In this document: positions 1 through 7,849 of the stretch, piece after piece | How positions within the stretch are numbered: position 1 is the stretch's first letter | How the letters are laid out: the number at the start of each line of letters is the position of its first letter | Assembly: GCF_014646295.1 (NCBI RefSeq) | Contig: NZ_BMNE01000004.1 | Coordinates: 124,001 to 188,000, forward strand | From: Nocardia rhizosphaerihabitans | Lineage (GTDB): Bacteria; Actinomycetota; Actinomycetes; Mycobacteriales; Mycobacteriaceae | Reading direction: 5' to 3' | Length of the DNA: 64,000 nucleotides | The notes under the pieces: model-generated | What the model saw: only the letters and a program-made list of their open reading frames with translations | What the model was told of the DNA's origin: nothing | Database searches by the model: none | Position numbers and translations under genes: made by a program

Positions 1-1
1 G

Positions 2-838
2 TTCCTGCCCGGAATCCTGTCCGGTGACATCCATTTCGCGATCGGCTACTCCGAACCCGAAGCGGGCACCGACCTCGCCGCGCTGCGCACCACCGCGGTG
101 CGCGACGACAACGGCGACTGGATCGTCAACGGCCAGAAGATCTTCACCACCGGCGCGCACGAGGCCGACTACGTCTGGCTGGCCTGCCGCACCGGTTCGG
201 TGGAGTCGCGCCACCGCGGCATCACCATCCTGATCGTCGACACCAAGGACCCGGGCTACTCCTGGACCCCGATCATCACCTGCGACGGCGCCCACCACAC
301 CAACGCCACCTACTTCGACGATGTGCGGGTGCCGGCGGAGATGCTGGTCGGCGAGGAGAACCGCGGCTGGCGCCTGATCACCACCCAGCTCAACCACGAG
401 CGGGTCAGCCTCGGCCCGTCGGGCAAGATCGAGCAGCTCTACGACCGCCTGCACGACTGGTCGGCGCAGCACCAGCTGCTCGGCGAGCCCGAGGTGCGCC
501 GTGCGCTGGGCCGGGTGCGAACCATGGTGCGGCTCAACGAGTTGCTGAACTGGCAGGTCGCCGCCGCCGACCCGGCCGCCGCGCAGAACACCGTGATCGC
601 CGACGCCTCGGCCACCAAGATCTTCTCCACCGAGTCGCTGCAGGAAGCGGGCCGGGTGGTCGAGGAAATCGTCGGGCGCTACGGCGATCCCGCCGAGCTA
701 GGCACCGCCGAGCTGCTCGGCTGGCTGGACCGGCGCACCAAGCAGAACCTCGTCGTCACCTTCGGCGGCGGCGTCAACGAGATCATGCGCGAACTGGTCG
801 CCTCCGCCGGCCTGGAACTGCCGCGCGTCCCCCGATGA
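2..838 (+). CDS. chsE2: Acyl-CoA dehydrogenase ChsE2 (FadE29), 3' part
   Basis: This is the C-terminal 278 residues of an acyl-CoA dehydrogenase; the reading frame is open from base 2 and the start lies outside the window. The FAD/substrate loop YSEPEAGTDLAALRTTA is at residues 16-32. In M. tuberculosis ChsE2 pairs with ChsE1 in an alpha2beta2 enzyme that oxidises the three-carbon cholesterol side-chain CoA ester (3-oxo-4-pregnene-20-carboxyl-CoA). Assignment rests on order: chsE2-chsH2-chsH1-ltp2 follows exactly as in the igr operon (Rv3543c to Rv3540c). The stop overlaps the ATG of chsH2 by four bases. Confidence 0.88.
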   Translation, partial: FLPGILSGDIHFAIGYSEPEAGTDLAALRTTAVRDDNGDWIVNGQKIFTTGAHEADYVWLACRTGSVESRHRGITILIVDTKDPGYSWTPIITCDGAHHTNATYFDDVRVPAEMLVGEENRGWRLITTQLNHERVSLGPSGKIEQLYDRLHDWSAQHQLLGEPEVRRALGRVRTMVRLNELLNWQVAAADPAAAQNTVIADASATKIFSTESLQEAGRVVEEIVGRYGDPAELGTAELLGWLDRRTKQNLVVTFGGGVNEIMRELVASAGLELPRVPR

Positions 839-1812
839 GCAAGGAGCAGGGCGTGCCGGAAAGCATCACCCCCGAAGACATTCCAGAAGCGCTGTCGAAG
901 CTGGCGGCCGCGGGCGAGTCCGCACCGCGGGCCGGGCGCGACCCGGTGAACCGGCCGATGATCAACAACTGGGTCGAGGCGATCGGCGACACCAACCCGA
1001 TCTATGTCGACGCCGACGCCGCCAAGGCCGCCGGTCACCCCGGCATCGTCGCCCCGCCCGCCATGGCGCAGGTGTGGACGATGAACGGCCTGCACGGCGT
1101 GCGCGCCGCCGACGATCCGCTGGGGCTGGCGACGCAGCTGCTCGACGAGGCGGGCTACACCTCCGTCGTCGGCACCAACTGCGAGCAGACCTACCACCGC
1201 TACCTACAGCCGGGGGAGGAGGTGACCGTCACCAGCAGGCTCTCGGAGTTCAAGGGCCCCAAGCGGACCGGGCTCGGTGACGGCTGGTTCCTGACCTTCG
1301 CCACCACCTGGTCCGTCGGTGACGAGGTGGTCACCGAGATGCTGTTCCGCATCCTGAAGTTCGCGCCCGCCGCGCTGGAAGCGGCCGCGCCGGACGCGGG
1401 CGACATCGCCCTCGCGCCCGCCGACCGCGTCGGTCCCGTCATCTCGAAGGACACCGAATTCTTCTGGGCCGGTACCGAAATCGGCGAGCTGCGCATCCAG
1501 CGTCTGCCCGACGGTTCGCTGCGGCACCCACCGGTCCCTGCCCTGTGGCAGGACAAGGCCGAGACCACCGACTACGTGGTCGCCGCGGGCACCGGCACCG
1601 TGTTCAGCTTCGTCGTGCACCACGCGCCGAAGGTGCCCGGTCGCGACCTGCCGTTCGTCGTCGCCCTGGTCGAACTTGACGAGGGCGTGCGCATGCTCGG
1701 TGAGCTGCGCGGCATCGAACCGGGTGAGGTCGCCATCGGCGTGCCCGTCCGCGTCGCCTTCGAAAAGCTCGCCGACGGAACCGTTCTGCCCTACTGGGAG
1801 GCCGCGCTGTGA
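835..1812 (+). CDS. chsH2: ChsH2: MaoC-like hydratase subunit fused to DUF35
   Basis: This 325-residue protein has an N-terminal MaoC/hot-dog domain (about 1-180) and a C-terminal DUF35 OB-fold domain (about 195-325). The family forms a heterotetramer with ChsH1 that hydrates the steroid C17-side-chain enoyl-CoA, and its DUF35 domain binds the Ltp2 aldolase. The DUF35 part has no cysteine, so the CxxC zinc ribbon common in other DUF35 proteins is absent (seen). It is translationally coupled on both sides: ATGA with chsE2 and GTGA with chsH1. Its length is close to Rv3542c (311 residues). Confidence 0.92.
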   Translation: MSKEQGVPESITPEDIPEALSKLAAAGESAPRAGRDPVNRPMINNWVEAIGDTNPIYVDADAAKAAGHPGIVAPPAMAQVWTMNGLHGVRAADDPLGLATQLLDEAGYTSVVGTNCEQTYHRYLQPGEEVTVTSRLSEFKGPKRTGLGDGWFLTFATTWSVGDEVVTEMLFRILKFAPAALEAAAPDAGDIALAPADRVGPVISKDTEFFWAGTEIGELRIQRLPDGSLRHPPVPALWQDKAETTDYVVAAGTGTVFSFVVHHAPKVPGRDLPFVVALVELDEGVRMLGELRGIEPGEVAIGVPVRVAFEKLADGTVLPYWEAAL

Positions 1813-2231
1813 CCGCCACCACCGAACCCACCGCCGTCGCGGTTGGCACCACGCTGCCGGAGCTGGTGATCCACGCCGATCCCACCTTCGTGATCAGTAC
1901 CGCCCTGGCCACCAGGGACTTTCAGGACGTGCACCACGACCGCGACAAGGCGGTCGAGCGCGGTTCCAGCGACATCTTCGTCAACATCCTCACCGACACC
2001 GGCCTGGTGCAGCGTTTCGTCACCGACTGGGCGGGGCCGCGCGCGCTGGTGAAGTCCATCGCGCTGCGATTAGGCGTGCCGCTGTATTCCGGTGACACGC
2101 TGACCCTTTCGGGCACCGTGACCGACGTGTCCGGCACGCTGGTCACCCTCGATGTGCGTGGTCGCGACAGTCTCGGCGAGCACATCACGGCCACCGCGGT
2201 GATCGCCCTTCCCTCATTGGAGAACTCATGA
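1809..2231 (+). CDS. chsH1: ChsH1: catalytic MaoC-like enoyl-CoA hydratase subunit
   Basis: A 140-residue single hot-dog protein. The motif DFQDVHHDRD contains Asp37 and His42 with the D-x4-H spacing of the catalytic pair known in M. tuberculosis ChsH1. The usual partner is ChsH2, which lacks these residues. The GTG start overlaps the chsH2 stop, and the stop overlaps the ATG of ltp2, so stoichiometric co-translation is likely. It acts in the last beta-oxidation cycle that removes the cholesterol side chain. Confidence 0.92.
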   Translation: MTATTEPTAVAVGTTLPELVIHADPTFVISTALATRDFQDVHHDRDKAVERGSSDIFVNILTDTGLVQRFVTDWAGPRALVKSIALRLGVPLYSGDTLTLSGTVTDVSGTLVTLDVRGRDSLGEHITATAVIALPSLENS

Positions 2232-3397
2232 CGGGCCTGTCCGGGCAAGCCGCCATCGTCGGCATCGGCGCCACCGACTTCTCGAAGGATTCCGGCCGCA
2301 GCGAATTGCGTTTGGCCGCCGAGGCCGTCAGCGCGGCGCTGGCCGACGCGGGCCTCACCCCCGCCGACGTCGACGGCCTGACCACCTTCACGATGGACAC
2401 CAACACCCAGGCCGCCGTGGCCAGGGCGGTCGGCATCCCGAGCCTGAAGTTCTTCAGCCACATCGGTTACGGCGGCGGCGCTGCCTGCGCGACCGTGCAG
2501 CAGGCTGCCATGGCGGTGGCCACCGGCGTCGCCGATGTGGTGGTCGCCTACCGCGCGTTCAACGAGCGCTCCGGCGCCAGGTTCGGCCAGTTCTCGCCCG
2601 CGCTGGCGGCCGCGCCGACGTCGTCGGGCATCGACGCTGGCTGGGCCTACCCGCAGGGTCTGGGCACTCCCGCCGCGCAGGTGGCGATGGTGGCCCGCCG
2701 GTACATGCACGTCACCGGCGCGACCAGCGCAGACTTCGGCGCCGTCGCGGTGGCCGACCGCAAGCACGCCGCGGTGAACCCGAACGCCTTCTTCTACGGC
2801 AAGCCGATCACCCTGGAACAGCACCAGGATTCGCGCTGGATCGCCGAACCGCTGCACCTGCTCGACTGCTGCCAGGAGTCCGACGGCGGCGTCGCCATCG
2901 TGGTCACCAGCGCCGAACGCGCCCGCGACCTCCCGCAGCGCCCCGCGATCATCGCGGCTGCCGCCCAGGGCAGCGGCGCCGACCAGTACGTGATGACCAG
3001 CTACTACCGCGACGCCATGACCGGCCTGCCGGAAATGGGCCTCGTCGGTGACCAGCTGTGGGCGCAGAGCGGCCTGACCGCCGCCGACATGCAGGCCGCG
3101 ATCCTCTACGACCACTTCACCCCGTTCGTGCTCATGCAGCTCGAGGAGCTGGGCTTCTGTGGCCGCGGCGAGGCCAAGGACTTCATCGCCGACGGCGCCA
3201 TCGAGATCGGCGGCAGGCTCCCGCTCAACACCCACGGCGGTCAGCTGGGCGAGGCCTACATCCACGGCATGAACGGCATCGCCGAAGCCGTCCGCCAGAT
3301 CCGCGGCACGTCGGTCAACCAGGTCGACGAGCTCGAGCGCATCCTCGTCACCGCGGGCACCGGTGTCCCCACCTCGGGCCTGGTGCTGACCGCCTGA
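2228..3397 (+). CDS. ltp2: Ltp2: thiolase-fold steroid side-chain retro-aldolase
   Basis: A 389-residue SCP-x/thiolase-superfamily protein with the conserved C-terminal segment NTHGGQLGEAYIHG and the YDHFTPF motif (the family uses tyrosines in catalysis). Ltp2 cleaves the 17-hydroxy-steroid-20-carboxyl-CoA to androst-4-ene-3,17-dione and propionyl-CoA, and is active only with the DUF35 domain of ChsH2, whose gene is two places upstream. It is the last gene of the operon and converges on the next gene with a six-base gap. No hairpin terminator was seen in that gap. Confidence 0.92.
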   Translation: MTGLSGQAAIVGIGATDFSKDSGRSELRLAAEAVSAALADAGLTPADVDGLTTFTMDTNTQAAVARAVGIPSLKFFSHIGYGGGAACATVQQAAMAVATGVADVVVAYRAFNERSGARFGQFSPALAAAPTSSGIDAGWAYPQGLGTPAAQVAMVARRYMHVTGATSADFGAVAVADRKHAAVNPNAFFYGKPITLEQHQDSRWIAEPLHLLDCCQESDGGVAIVVTSAERARDLPQRPAIIAAAAQGSGADQYVMTSYYRDAMTGLPEMGLVGDQLWAQSGLTAADMQAAILYDHFTPFVLMQLEELGFCGRGEAKDFIADGAIEIGGRLPLNTHGGQLGEAYIHGMNGIAEAVRQIRGTSVNQVDELERILVTAGTGVPTSGLVLTA

Positions 3398-3403
3398 CCC
3401 GGG

Positions 3404-3982
3404 CTACCAGCTGCGGTGCACGGCGCCTTTGGGGCCGGTCACCAGGCTCGCCGCGGGCACGTCGTCGGCCACGACGGCGCCCGCGGCGATCACGGCGTCG
3501 CGCCCGATGCGCACCCCGGGCAGAATCGTCGCGCCCGCGCCGATCCACACGTTCTCCGCGACGTCGATCGGCCCGCCCGTGAGGTATTCGCGCCGCTCCC
3601 CGGGGTCGACCGGATGGCTCATGGTGATCAGCGTGGCCTTCGGGCCGATCATCACGCCCCGGCCCAGTCGGATGCCCGCGTAGTCGAGGAACGTGCACCC
3701 CTGGTTGACGAAGACCCGTTCCGCCAGCTCCAGATTCAGCCCGTGGTCGGTGTAGAAGGGCGGGTAGATGGTGACGCCCGCCGGGAGCGGGCGGCCCAGG
3801 ATCTGCTCGAAGAGCGCGGCCTTCGTCGCCTCGTCCTCGAAGGGCGTGATGTTGAGGCGGGAGGTCAGCGCGGTCACCGCGAGCACCCGCTCGTGCATCG
3901 CGGTGAACTCGGCGCCGAGCACCCGTTCGCCACGGGCCAGTCGTTCGGGATCGTGGATCAGCATGAGATTCTCGCTCGGCAT
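3404..3982 (-). CDS. Hexapeptide-repeat O-acetyltransferase (maltose/galactoside type)
   Basis: A 192-residue protein with an N-terminal helical cap (about 1-55) and left-handed beta-helix hexapeptide repeats (GVMIGP, NVWIGAGATILPGVRIG, AVIAAGAVV). These are typical of LacA/Maa acetyl-CoA-dependent sugar O-acetyltransferases. The start MPSENLMLIHDP was chosen because it lies 46 bp from the divergent Nudix gene and matches family length; a longer in-frame extension to 4342 runs antisense to the Nudix gene. The sugar substrate cannot be told. It is unrelated to the neighbouring steroid operon. Confidence 0.82.
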   Translation of the reverse strand: MPSENLMLIHDPERLARGERVLGAEFTAMHERVLAVTALTSRLNITPFEDEATKAALFEQILGRPLPAGVTIYPPFYTDHGLNLELAERVFVNQGCTFLDYAGIRLGRGVMIGPKATLITMSHPVDPGERREYLTGGPIDVAENVWIGAGATILPGVRIGRDAVIAAGAVVADDVPAASLVTGPKGAVHRSW

Positions 3983-4028
3983 CCACCGATTCTCACCCGC
4001 GGCCCGCCGGTTTCGTAGGCTCGGCACG

Positions 4029-4463
4029 GTGATCGCACGCCACCTGGTCGATGTCCACATCCTGCTGATCCGCGACGACCGGATCCTGCTGAGCCTGCGC
4101 CGCAGCGGCGACAAGTACGACAACCGCTGGCACCTGCCCTCGGGCAAGCTCGAAGCGGGCGAGTCCGCCGCGGTGGGCGCGGTGCGCGAAGCAGCGGAGG
4201 AGATCGGGGTCGAGCTCGAGCCTGCCGCGTTGCGCCTCGTCCATGTCGCCCATGTGACCGCCCCCGGGCGCGATTCGCGGCTCGGCCTGTTCTTTCGCGC
4301 CGAGCGGTGGCGGGGCGAGCCTTTCAATAGGGAGCCCGACAAATGCTATGCGCTGCAGTGGTTTCCACTGAATGATCTCCCCGCCGGCCTGATCGAATAT
4401 TCGGCGCTCGGAATTGCCGCGCTCAATTCCGCGTCGCCCTATTCCGAATTGGGCTGGGAATAG
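4029..4463 (+). CDS. Nudix hydrolase
   Basis: A 144-residue Nudix protein with a perfect Nudix box at residues 44-66 (G-x5-E-x7-REAAEE-x-G-V). The GTG start at 4029 places the Nudix fold at the expected N-terminal distance; the upstream in-frame sequence is antisense to the acetyltransferase. The substrate (a nucleoside diphosphate linked to some moiety) is unknown. Its last 25 bases overlap, tail to tail, the 3' end of the convergent TetR gene. Confidence 0.85.
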   Translation: MIARHLVDVHILLIRDDRILLSLRRSGDKYDNRWHLPSGKLEAGESAAVGAVREAAEEIGVELEPAALRLVHVAHVTAPGRDSRLGLFFRAERWRGEPFNREPDKCYALQWFPLNDLPAGLIEYSALGIAALNSASPYSELGWE

Positions 4464-5152
4464 TCACAACTCGCGCTCGCCAGAAACTGTGAGAGTGGAC
4501 CGGCCAGCTGCTCGGCGGTCGCGGGCTGATCCGCGCGCAGACCGGCGAAGCGGTCGAAGACCAGTCCCTCCAGCACGGCGAGGAAGTCGCCCGCCGCGGC
4601 CGCCGGGTCGGCGGCGCCGAGCGCGGTGAACAGCTCGGTGGCGCGCTCCAGAGAGAACAGGCTGCCCGCCAGGCGGGCGTGCAGGTCGGGGTCGGAGAGC
4701 ACTTCGACGATCAGCGCGTGCCTGGCGATCAGCTCGTTGCGGCGATGTTTCAGCAGGTGAGCGAGCCAGGCGGCGATGTCGCGGGCAATCTCGGCCGTCG
4801 ATTGGCGCTGTGCGGCGGGGAAGTCGTACGCGATGTCGGCCGTGAGTTCCCGCGGCCCGGCGGGGATGCCGGGCGTGACGTCGGCCGGGGGTTCCGGCTG
4901 TCCGGCGATGGTGTGTGCAACGTCGGCCGTGCGTCTGCGCTGTGCGGCGGCGAAATCGGTGCGCGACCTGGTTGTGATGCCGTCGGCGACCGCCTCGATC
5001 AGGGCGTGCCTGGTGCGGAAGTAGTAGGACGTGGAGCCCGCGGGCAGCTCGAGCTGGGTATCGACCGCGCGATGGGTGAGCGCGCGGATGCCGCGCGTCG
5101 CGATGAGATCGATTGCGCCCGCCACGATCTGGCCGCGCCGGTCTGTGGACAT
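4439..5152 (-). CDS. TetR-family regulator with four internal 15-residue repeats
   Basis: A 237-residue TetR protein. The HTH is at about 8-55 (ALTHRAVDTQLELPAGSTSY then YFRTRHALIEAV). The ligand domain includes WLAHLLKHRRNELIARHALIVEV. Between helix 4 and the ligand domain there is an insertion of four degenerate copies of a unit like FPAAQRQSTAEIARD: residues 67-81, 82-95, 96-110 and 111-125. This makes it longer than the usual 190-210 residues. It probably represses itself and the divergent ATPase through the palindrome at 5181-5204. The ligand is unknown. Confidence 0.85.
   Translation of the reverse strand: MSTDRRGQIVAGAIDLIATRGIRALTHRAVDTQLELPAGSTSYYFRTRHALIEAVADGITTRSRTDFAAAQRRRTADVAHTIAGQPEPPADVTPGIPAGPRELTADIAYDFPAAQRQSTAEIARDIAAWLAHLLKHRRNELIARHALIVEVLSDPDLHARLAGSLFSLERATELFTALGAADPAAAAGDFLAVLEGLVFDRFAGLRADQPATAEQLAGPLSQFLASASCDYSQPNSE
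4778..4954 (-). repeat. Four tandem 45-bp coding repeats in the TetR gene
   Basis: Four degenerate in-frame units of 42-45 bp. Each carries a gtcggcc- or gtcggcg-like core on the plus strand and encodes 14-15 residues with the pattern (F/I)-x-A-x-(Q/P)-x3-(T/P)-A-(D/E)-(I/V)-(A/T). The first and fourth copies are the most alike. Confidence 0.75.
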
Positions 5153-5180
5153 GGTCACCTTCTCTGGTCGGCTGCCGCAC

Positions 5181-5204
5181 CGTCCTCTACAACTGTAGAG
5201 GACG
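5181..5204. promoter_or_regulatory. 24-bp palindromic TetR operator
   Basis: A perfect inverted repeat with 11-bp arms (CGTCCTCTACA and TGTAGAGGACG) around a 2-bp centre. It lies in the 63-bp gap between the divergent TetR and ATPase genes. It directly abuts the GAGGAGG ribosome-binding site of the ATPase gene and lies 28 bp before the TetR start, so a bound dimer would block both promoters. Assignment to this TetR is by position and symmetry. Confidence 0.8.
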
Positions 5205-5215
5205 AGGAGGTTGCG

Positions 5216-6235
5216 ATGAATTCCGGCACGGTGGTTCTGGACCCGGCCCAGGTGACGGCGGCCGACGCGCTCGCCGCCCTGCTCGACCGGCACGCCCGCC
5301 CACGCAAGCGGCACCGGGGCCTCTACCTCCACGGCAGGCCCGGACGCGGCAAGACGATGGTGATGGACCGCTTCTTCGCGAGCGTCGACTCAGACCGCAA
5401 GCGCCGCTTCCATTTCCACAGCTTCTTCGCCGCCCTGCACACGGCGGCACACGAGCTCGGCTCGATCGAACGGGCCGTCGCTGCGCTGCTCCACGACGCC
5501 GACCTGGTGTGTTTCGACGAATTCCACGTCAACGACATCGGCGACGCGATGCTCGTCGCCCGCCTGCTCGACACCCTGTTCGCCCAGCGCCGCACGCTGG
5601 TCGTCACCTCGAACTACCCGCCCCTCGACCTGCTGCCGAACCCGCTGTTCCACGACCGTTTCGTGCCGACCATCGAGCGCATCCTGACCAACCTCGACGT
5701 CGTCACCCTCGACGGTCCACTCGACTACCGGACCCTCGGCGCCCACCGCGACAGCGGTTTCGTCTCGGGCGGCTTCATCCTCGAGCCGACGCACCCGGCT
5801 GGACACCGATCCGGCATCGGCACAGCGCGTCGGACTGGCGTCGAGGCGGGGGCTCGGTCCGGGGTCGACCTGTCTCCAGGGAACGGTCGCACGGTGCGGG
5901 CACACACCGTCGACGGCGACGCGGTGACCTTCGATTTCGAGCGACTGTGCGGCACACCGACCAGCGCGGCCGACTACCTCGCCCTGACCAGCCGATTCCA
6001 CCGCTGGACCCTGCTAGCGGTCCCGCCTCTGCGCGAGGTGCCACCGGACTGGGCCATGCGGCTGGTGAACCTGATCGACGTCCTCTACGACGCCGACCTA
6101 CCCTGCACCATCCACGCGCCCGAACCGGTGGCCGAGCTGACGGCGGGTGTTCCCGCGATCCCCGGCCTGGCCCGGACGGCGAGCAGGCTCGGTGAGTTGC
6201 CCCTGGTCGACGACGCGATCGTTCGCACCGCGTAA
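5216..6235 (+). CDS. zapE: ZapE/AFG1-like ATPase
   Basis: A 339-residue P-loop ATPase with Walker A GRPGRGKT (residues 42-49) and Walker B LVCFDEFHV, followed by a sensor-like VVTSNYPP motif. This is the pattern of the AFG1/LACE1/ZapE family. ZapE in E. coli is a cell-division ATPase and AFG1 is a mitochondrial quality-control ATPase; the role in actinobacteria is not established. The ATG at 5216 follows GAGGAGG with correct spacing. A Gly/Arg-rich stretch near residue 200 looks like a flexible insertion. Probably controlled by the divergent TetR. Confidence 0.82.
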   Translation: MNSGTVVLDPAQVTAADALAALLDRHARPRKRHRGLYLHGRPGRGKTMVMDRFFASVDSDRKRRFHFHSFFAALHTAAHELGSIERAVAALLHDADLVCFDEFHVNDIGDAMLVARLLDTLFAQRRTLVVTSNYPPLDLLPNPLFHDRFVPTIERILTNLDVVTLDGPLDYRTLGAHRDSGFVSGGFILEPTHPAGHRSGIGTARRTGVEAGARSGVDLSPGNGRTVRAHTVDGDAVTFDFERLCGTPTSAADYLALTSRFHRWTLLAVPPLREVPPDWAMRLVNLIDVLYDADLPCTIHAPEPVAELTAGVPAIPGLARTASRLGELPLVDDAIVRTA

Positions 6236-6364
6236 CAAGCCAGGGAATTCGGGGGGACAATTAAAGGGGAGGTTATCCAAAGTATCGATTTCCTCCCGAG
6301 CGAACCACTCGGCGTGTAACTATGTGGCTGTTTTGTGCAGGCTCTGGGGTTTGGTGGTACAGCT

Positions 6365-7312
6365 GTGATCGGGGTGAGTCAGCCCATTCCGCGGGCGATC
6401 GTCGTGATCGCACTGCTTGTCGCTGCGACGATCGCGTTGCAGGGTTATCTCCCCGGTGCCGCTCCCGCCGAATCCTCGACCAGCACGCCGTCGCCACTGC
6501 TGGTGGCGGTGATGCCGGTGTTGCTGCTGGTGTCCATCGTCATCCTGATCGCCGGAGTGATCGCCAGCCAGCATCGTCTCCCGCTGGCCATGCCGCAAGC
6601 CGAACGCGACGCGACGCCCCGTTTCCAGTGGCGTCGCCTGGCACTGCTCGGCCCGCTCATCCTGGCCGTGCTCGCGCTGGTCTTCGCGGGTGGGGTGACC
6701 GCGCTGTTCCTGCTGCCGGGAGCCCGGCCGATGCGCCCGGCCTCGGAGACCCTGCCCGAAGGCTCCGGCCCCGTCCCGACCCCGACCGACGCGCCGACTC
6801 CCGACCCGGGCACCGGCCCCGCCGAACTGACCGGCACCGCGCTGGTGATCGCGGGCGTGCTGGCCCTGGTGCTGATCGCGCTGGCGTTGCTCGGGCTCAT
6901 CGTCGTCGCGCTGGCCTCGCGCCGCGAGCCCGCGCCCGCCGCCCCCGCTCTTCCCGACACCGCGCCGAGCGCCGTCGACTCGCTCACCAGGGCCGCCGAG
7001 ATGGGCCTGGCCGCGATGAACGCGCCCGGCCAGGACCCGCGCACCGCGATCATCGCCTGCTACGTGGCCATGGAACGTGGCCTGTCCAGCGACAGCGCCG
7101 CCCGCCCCCAGGCCTCCGACACGCCGATGGAAGTCCTGGCCCGCGCCTTCGAAAGCGGTGTGCTGCACGATGCTTCGGCACGTGAGCTGGTCGCGCTGTT
7201 CGAGGAGGCGCGGTTCAGCCCGCACTCGATGCTCGAATGGCAGCGCATGCGCGCCGAGCAGCTGCTGCGCATCGTGCTGTCGGATCTGCAGCGAAGGCTG
7301 GTCGCGGTATGA
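6365..7312 (+). CDS. DUF4129 membrane protein
   Basis: About 315 residues with three predicted membrane segments: one near the N-terminus (AIVVIALLVAATIALQ), one at LLVAVMPVLLLVSIVILIAGVIA, and one at LLGPLILAVLALVFAGGVTALFL. There is a further hydrophobic run before the cytoplasmic DUF4129 domain (about 205-315: AAEMGLAAMNAP... CYVAMERGL... MEVLARAFESG). In-frame GTG codons at 6335, 6365 and 6374 are possible starts and no clear Shine-Dalgarno distinguishes them. DUF4129 genes accompany MoxR-DUF58 pairs, as here. The biochemical role is unknown. Confidence 0.75.
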   Translation: MIGVSQPIPRAIVVIALLVAATIALQGYLPGAAPAESSTSTPSPLLVAVMPVLLLVSIVILIAGVIASQHRLPLAMPQAERDATPRFQWRRLALLGPLILAVLALVFAGGVTALFLLPGARPMRPASETLPEGSGPVPTPTDAPTPDPGTGPAELTGTALVIAGVLALVLIALALLGLIVVALASRREPAPAAPALPDTAPSAVDSLTRAAEMGLAAMNAPGQDPRTAIIACYVAMERGLSSDSAARPQASDTPMEVLARAFESGVLHDASARELVALFEEARFSPHSMLEWQRMRAEQLLRIVLSDLQRRLVAV

Positions 7313-7337
7313 GAAGTCAGCGCCAGGGGGTCACAGC

Positions 7338-7832
7338 ATGAATCGGTCGTCCGTGATTGTGACCGCGGTCGTCGTCGTGCTGCTGATCGAGGTGGCGCTG
7401 GTGCGGGTGGCCCGCGACGCGGTGCTGCTCGCCGTCGCGCTGCCGGTCGCGATCGCGCTGGCGACCCTGCTCTGGTCGATGCGGCATCGCGTGGTGCGCG
7501 AGGAACCGCTGACCGAGTACATCGACAACGGCCCGGCGGAGATGCTCGGCCGCTGGCACGCGCGCGCCGAGATGCTGGCCGCCCGCGCCGACGGCACGCG
7601 CGCCGACTGGGACCGCCACCTGCGGCCGTTGCTGGCCAAGGAGTTCGAACTGTCCACCGGCCTGCGGGTCGCCAAGAACCGAAGGGCCACCGAAGCTGCC
7701 GGGCAACTGCAGTTCGGACCCGAGTTGTGGCGCTGGGTCGACCCGGCGAACTCGGCATTGCGCGACCAGACCGGTCGCGCACCGGGTAGGGAGGCGCTGG
7801 ACGAGATCCTGCGCCGATTGCAGACGATGTGA
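7338..7832 (+). CDS. Small membrane protein of the MoxR cassette
   Basis: A 164-residue protein with two N-terminal membrane helices (VIVTAVVVVLLIEVALV and AVLLAVALPVAIALATLLW) and a cytoplasmic tail rich in Arg and Ala. It starts 25 bp after the DUF4129 gene and ends 17 bp before moxR, so it belongs to the cassette. I recognise no domain with confidence. The position suggests a membrane partner of the DUF4129/DUF58 proteins. Confidence 0.7.
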   Translation: MNRSSVIVTAVVVVLLIEVALVRVARDAVLLAVALPVAIALATLLWSMRHRVVREEPLTEYIDNGPAEMLGRWHARAEMLAARADGTRADWDRHLRPLLAKEFELSTGLRVAKNRRATEAAGQLQFGPELWRWVDPANSALRDQTGRAPGREALDEILRRLQTM

Positions 7833-7849
7833 GGGGTTAGAGGCCACCG

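Noticed and set aside
4679..5215. N-terminal extension of the ZapE/AFG1-like ATPase back to 4679
   Set aside because: It is antisense to the TetR coding sequence and crosses the palindromic operator; the ATG at 5216 has a strong ribosome-binding site.
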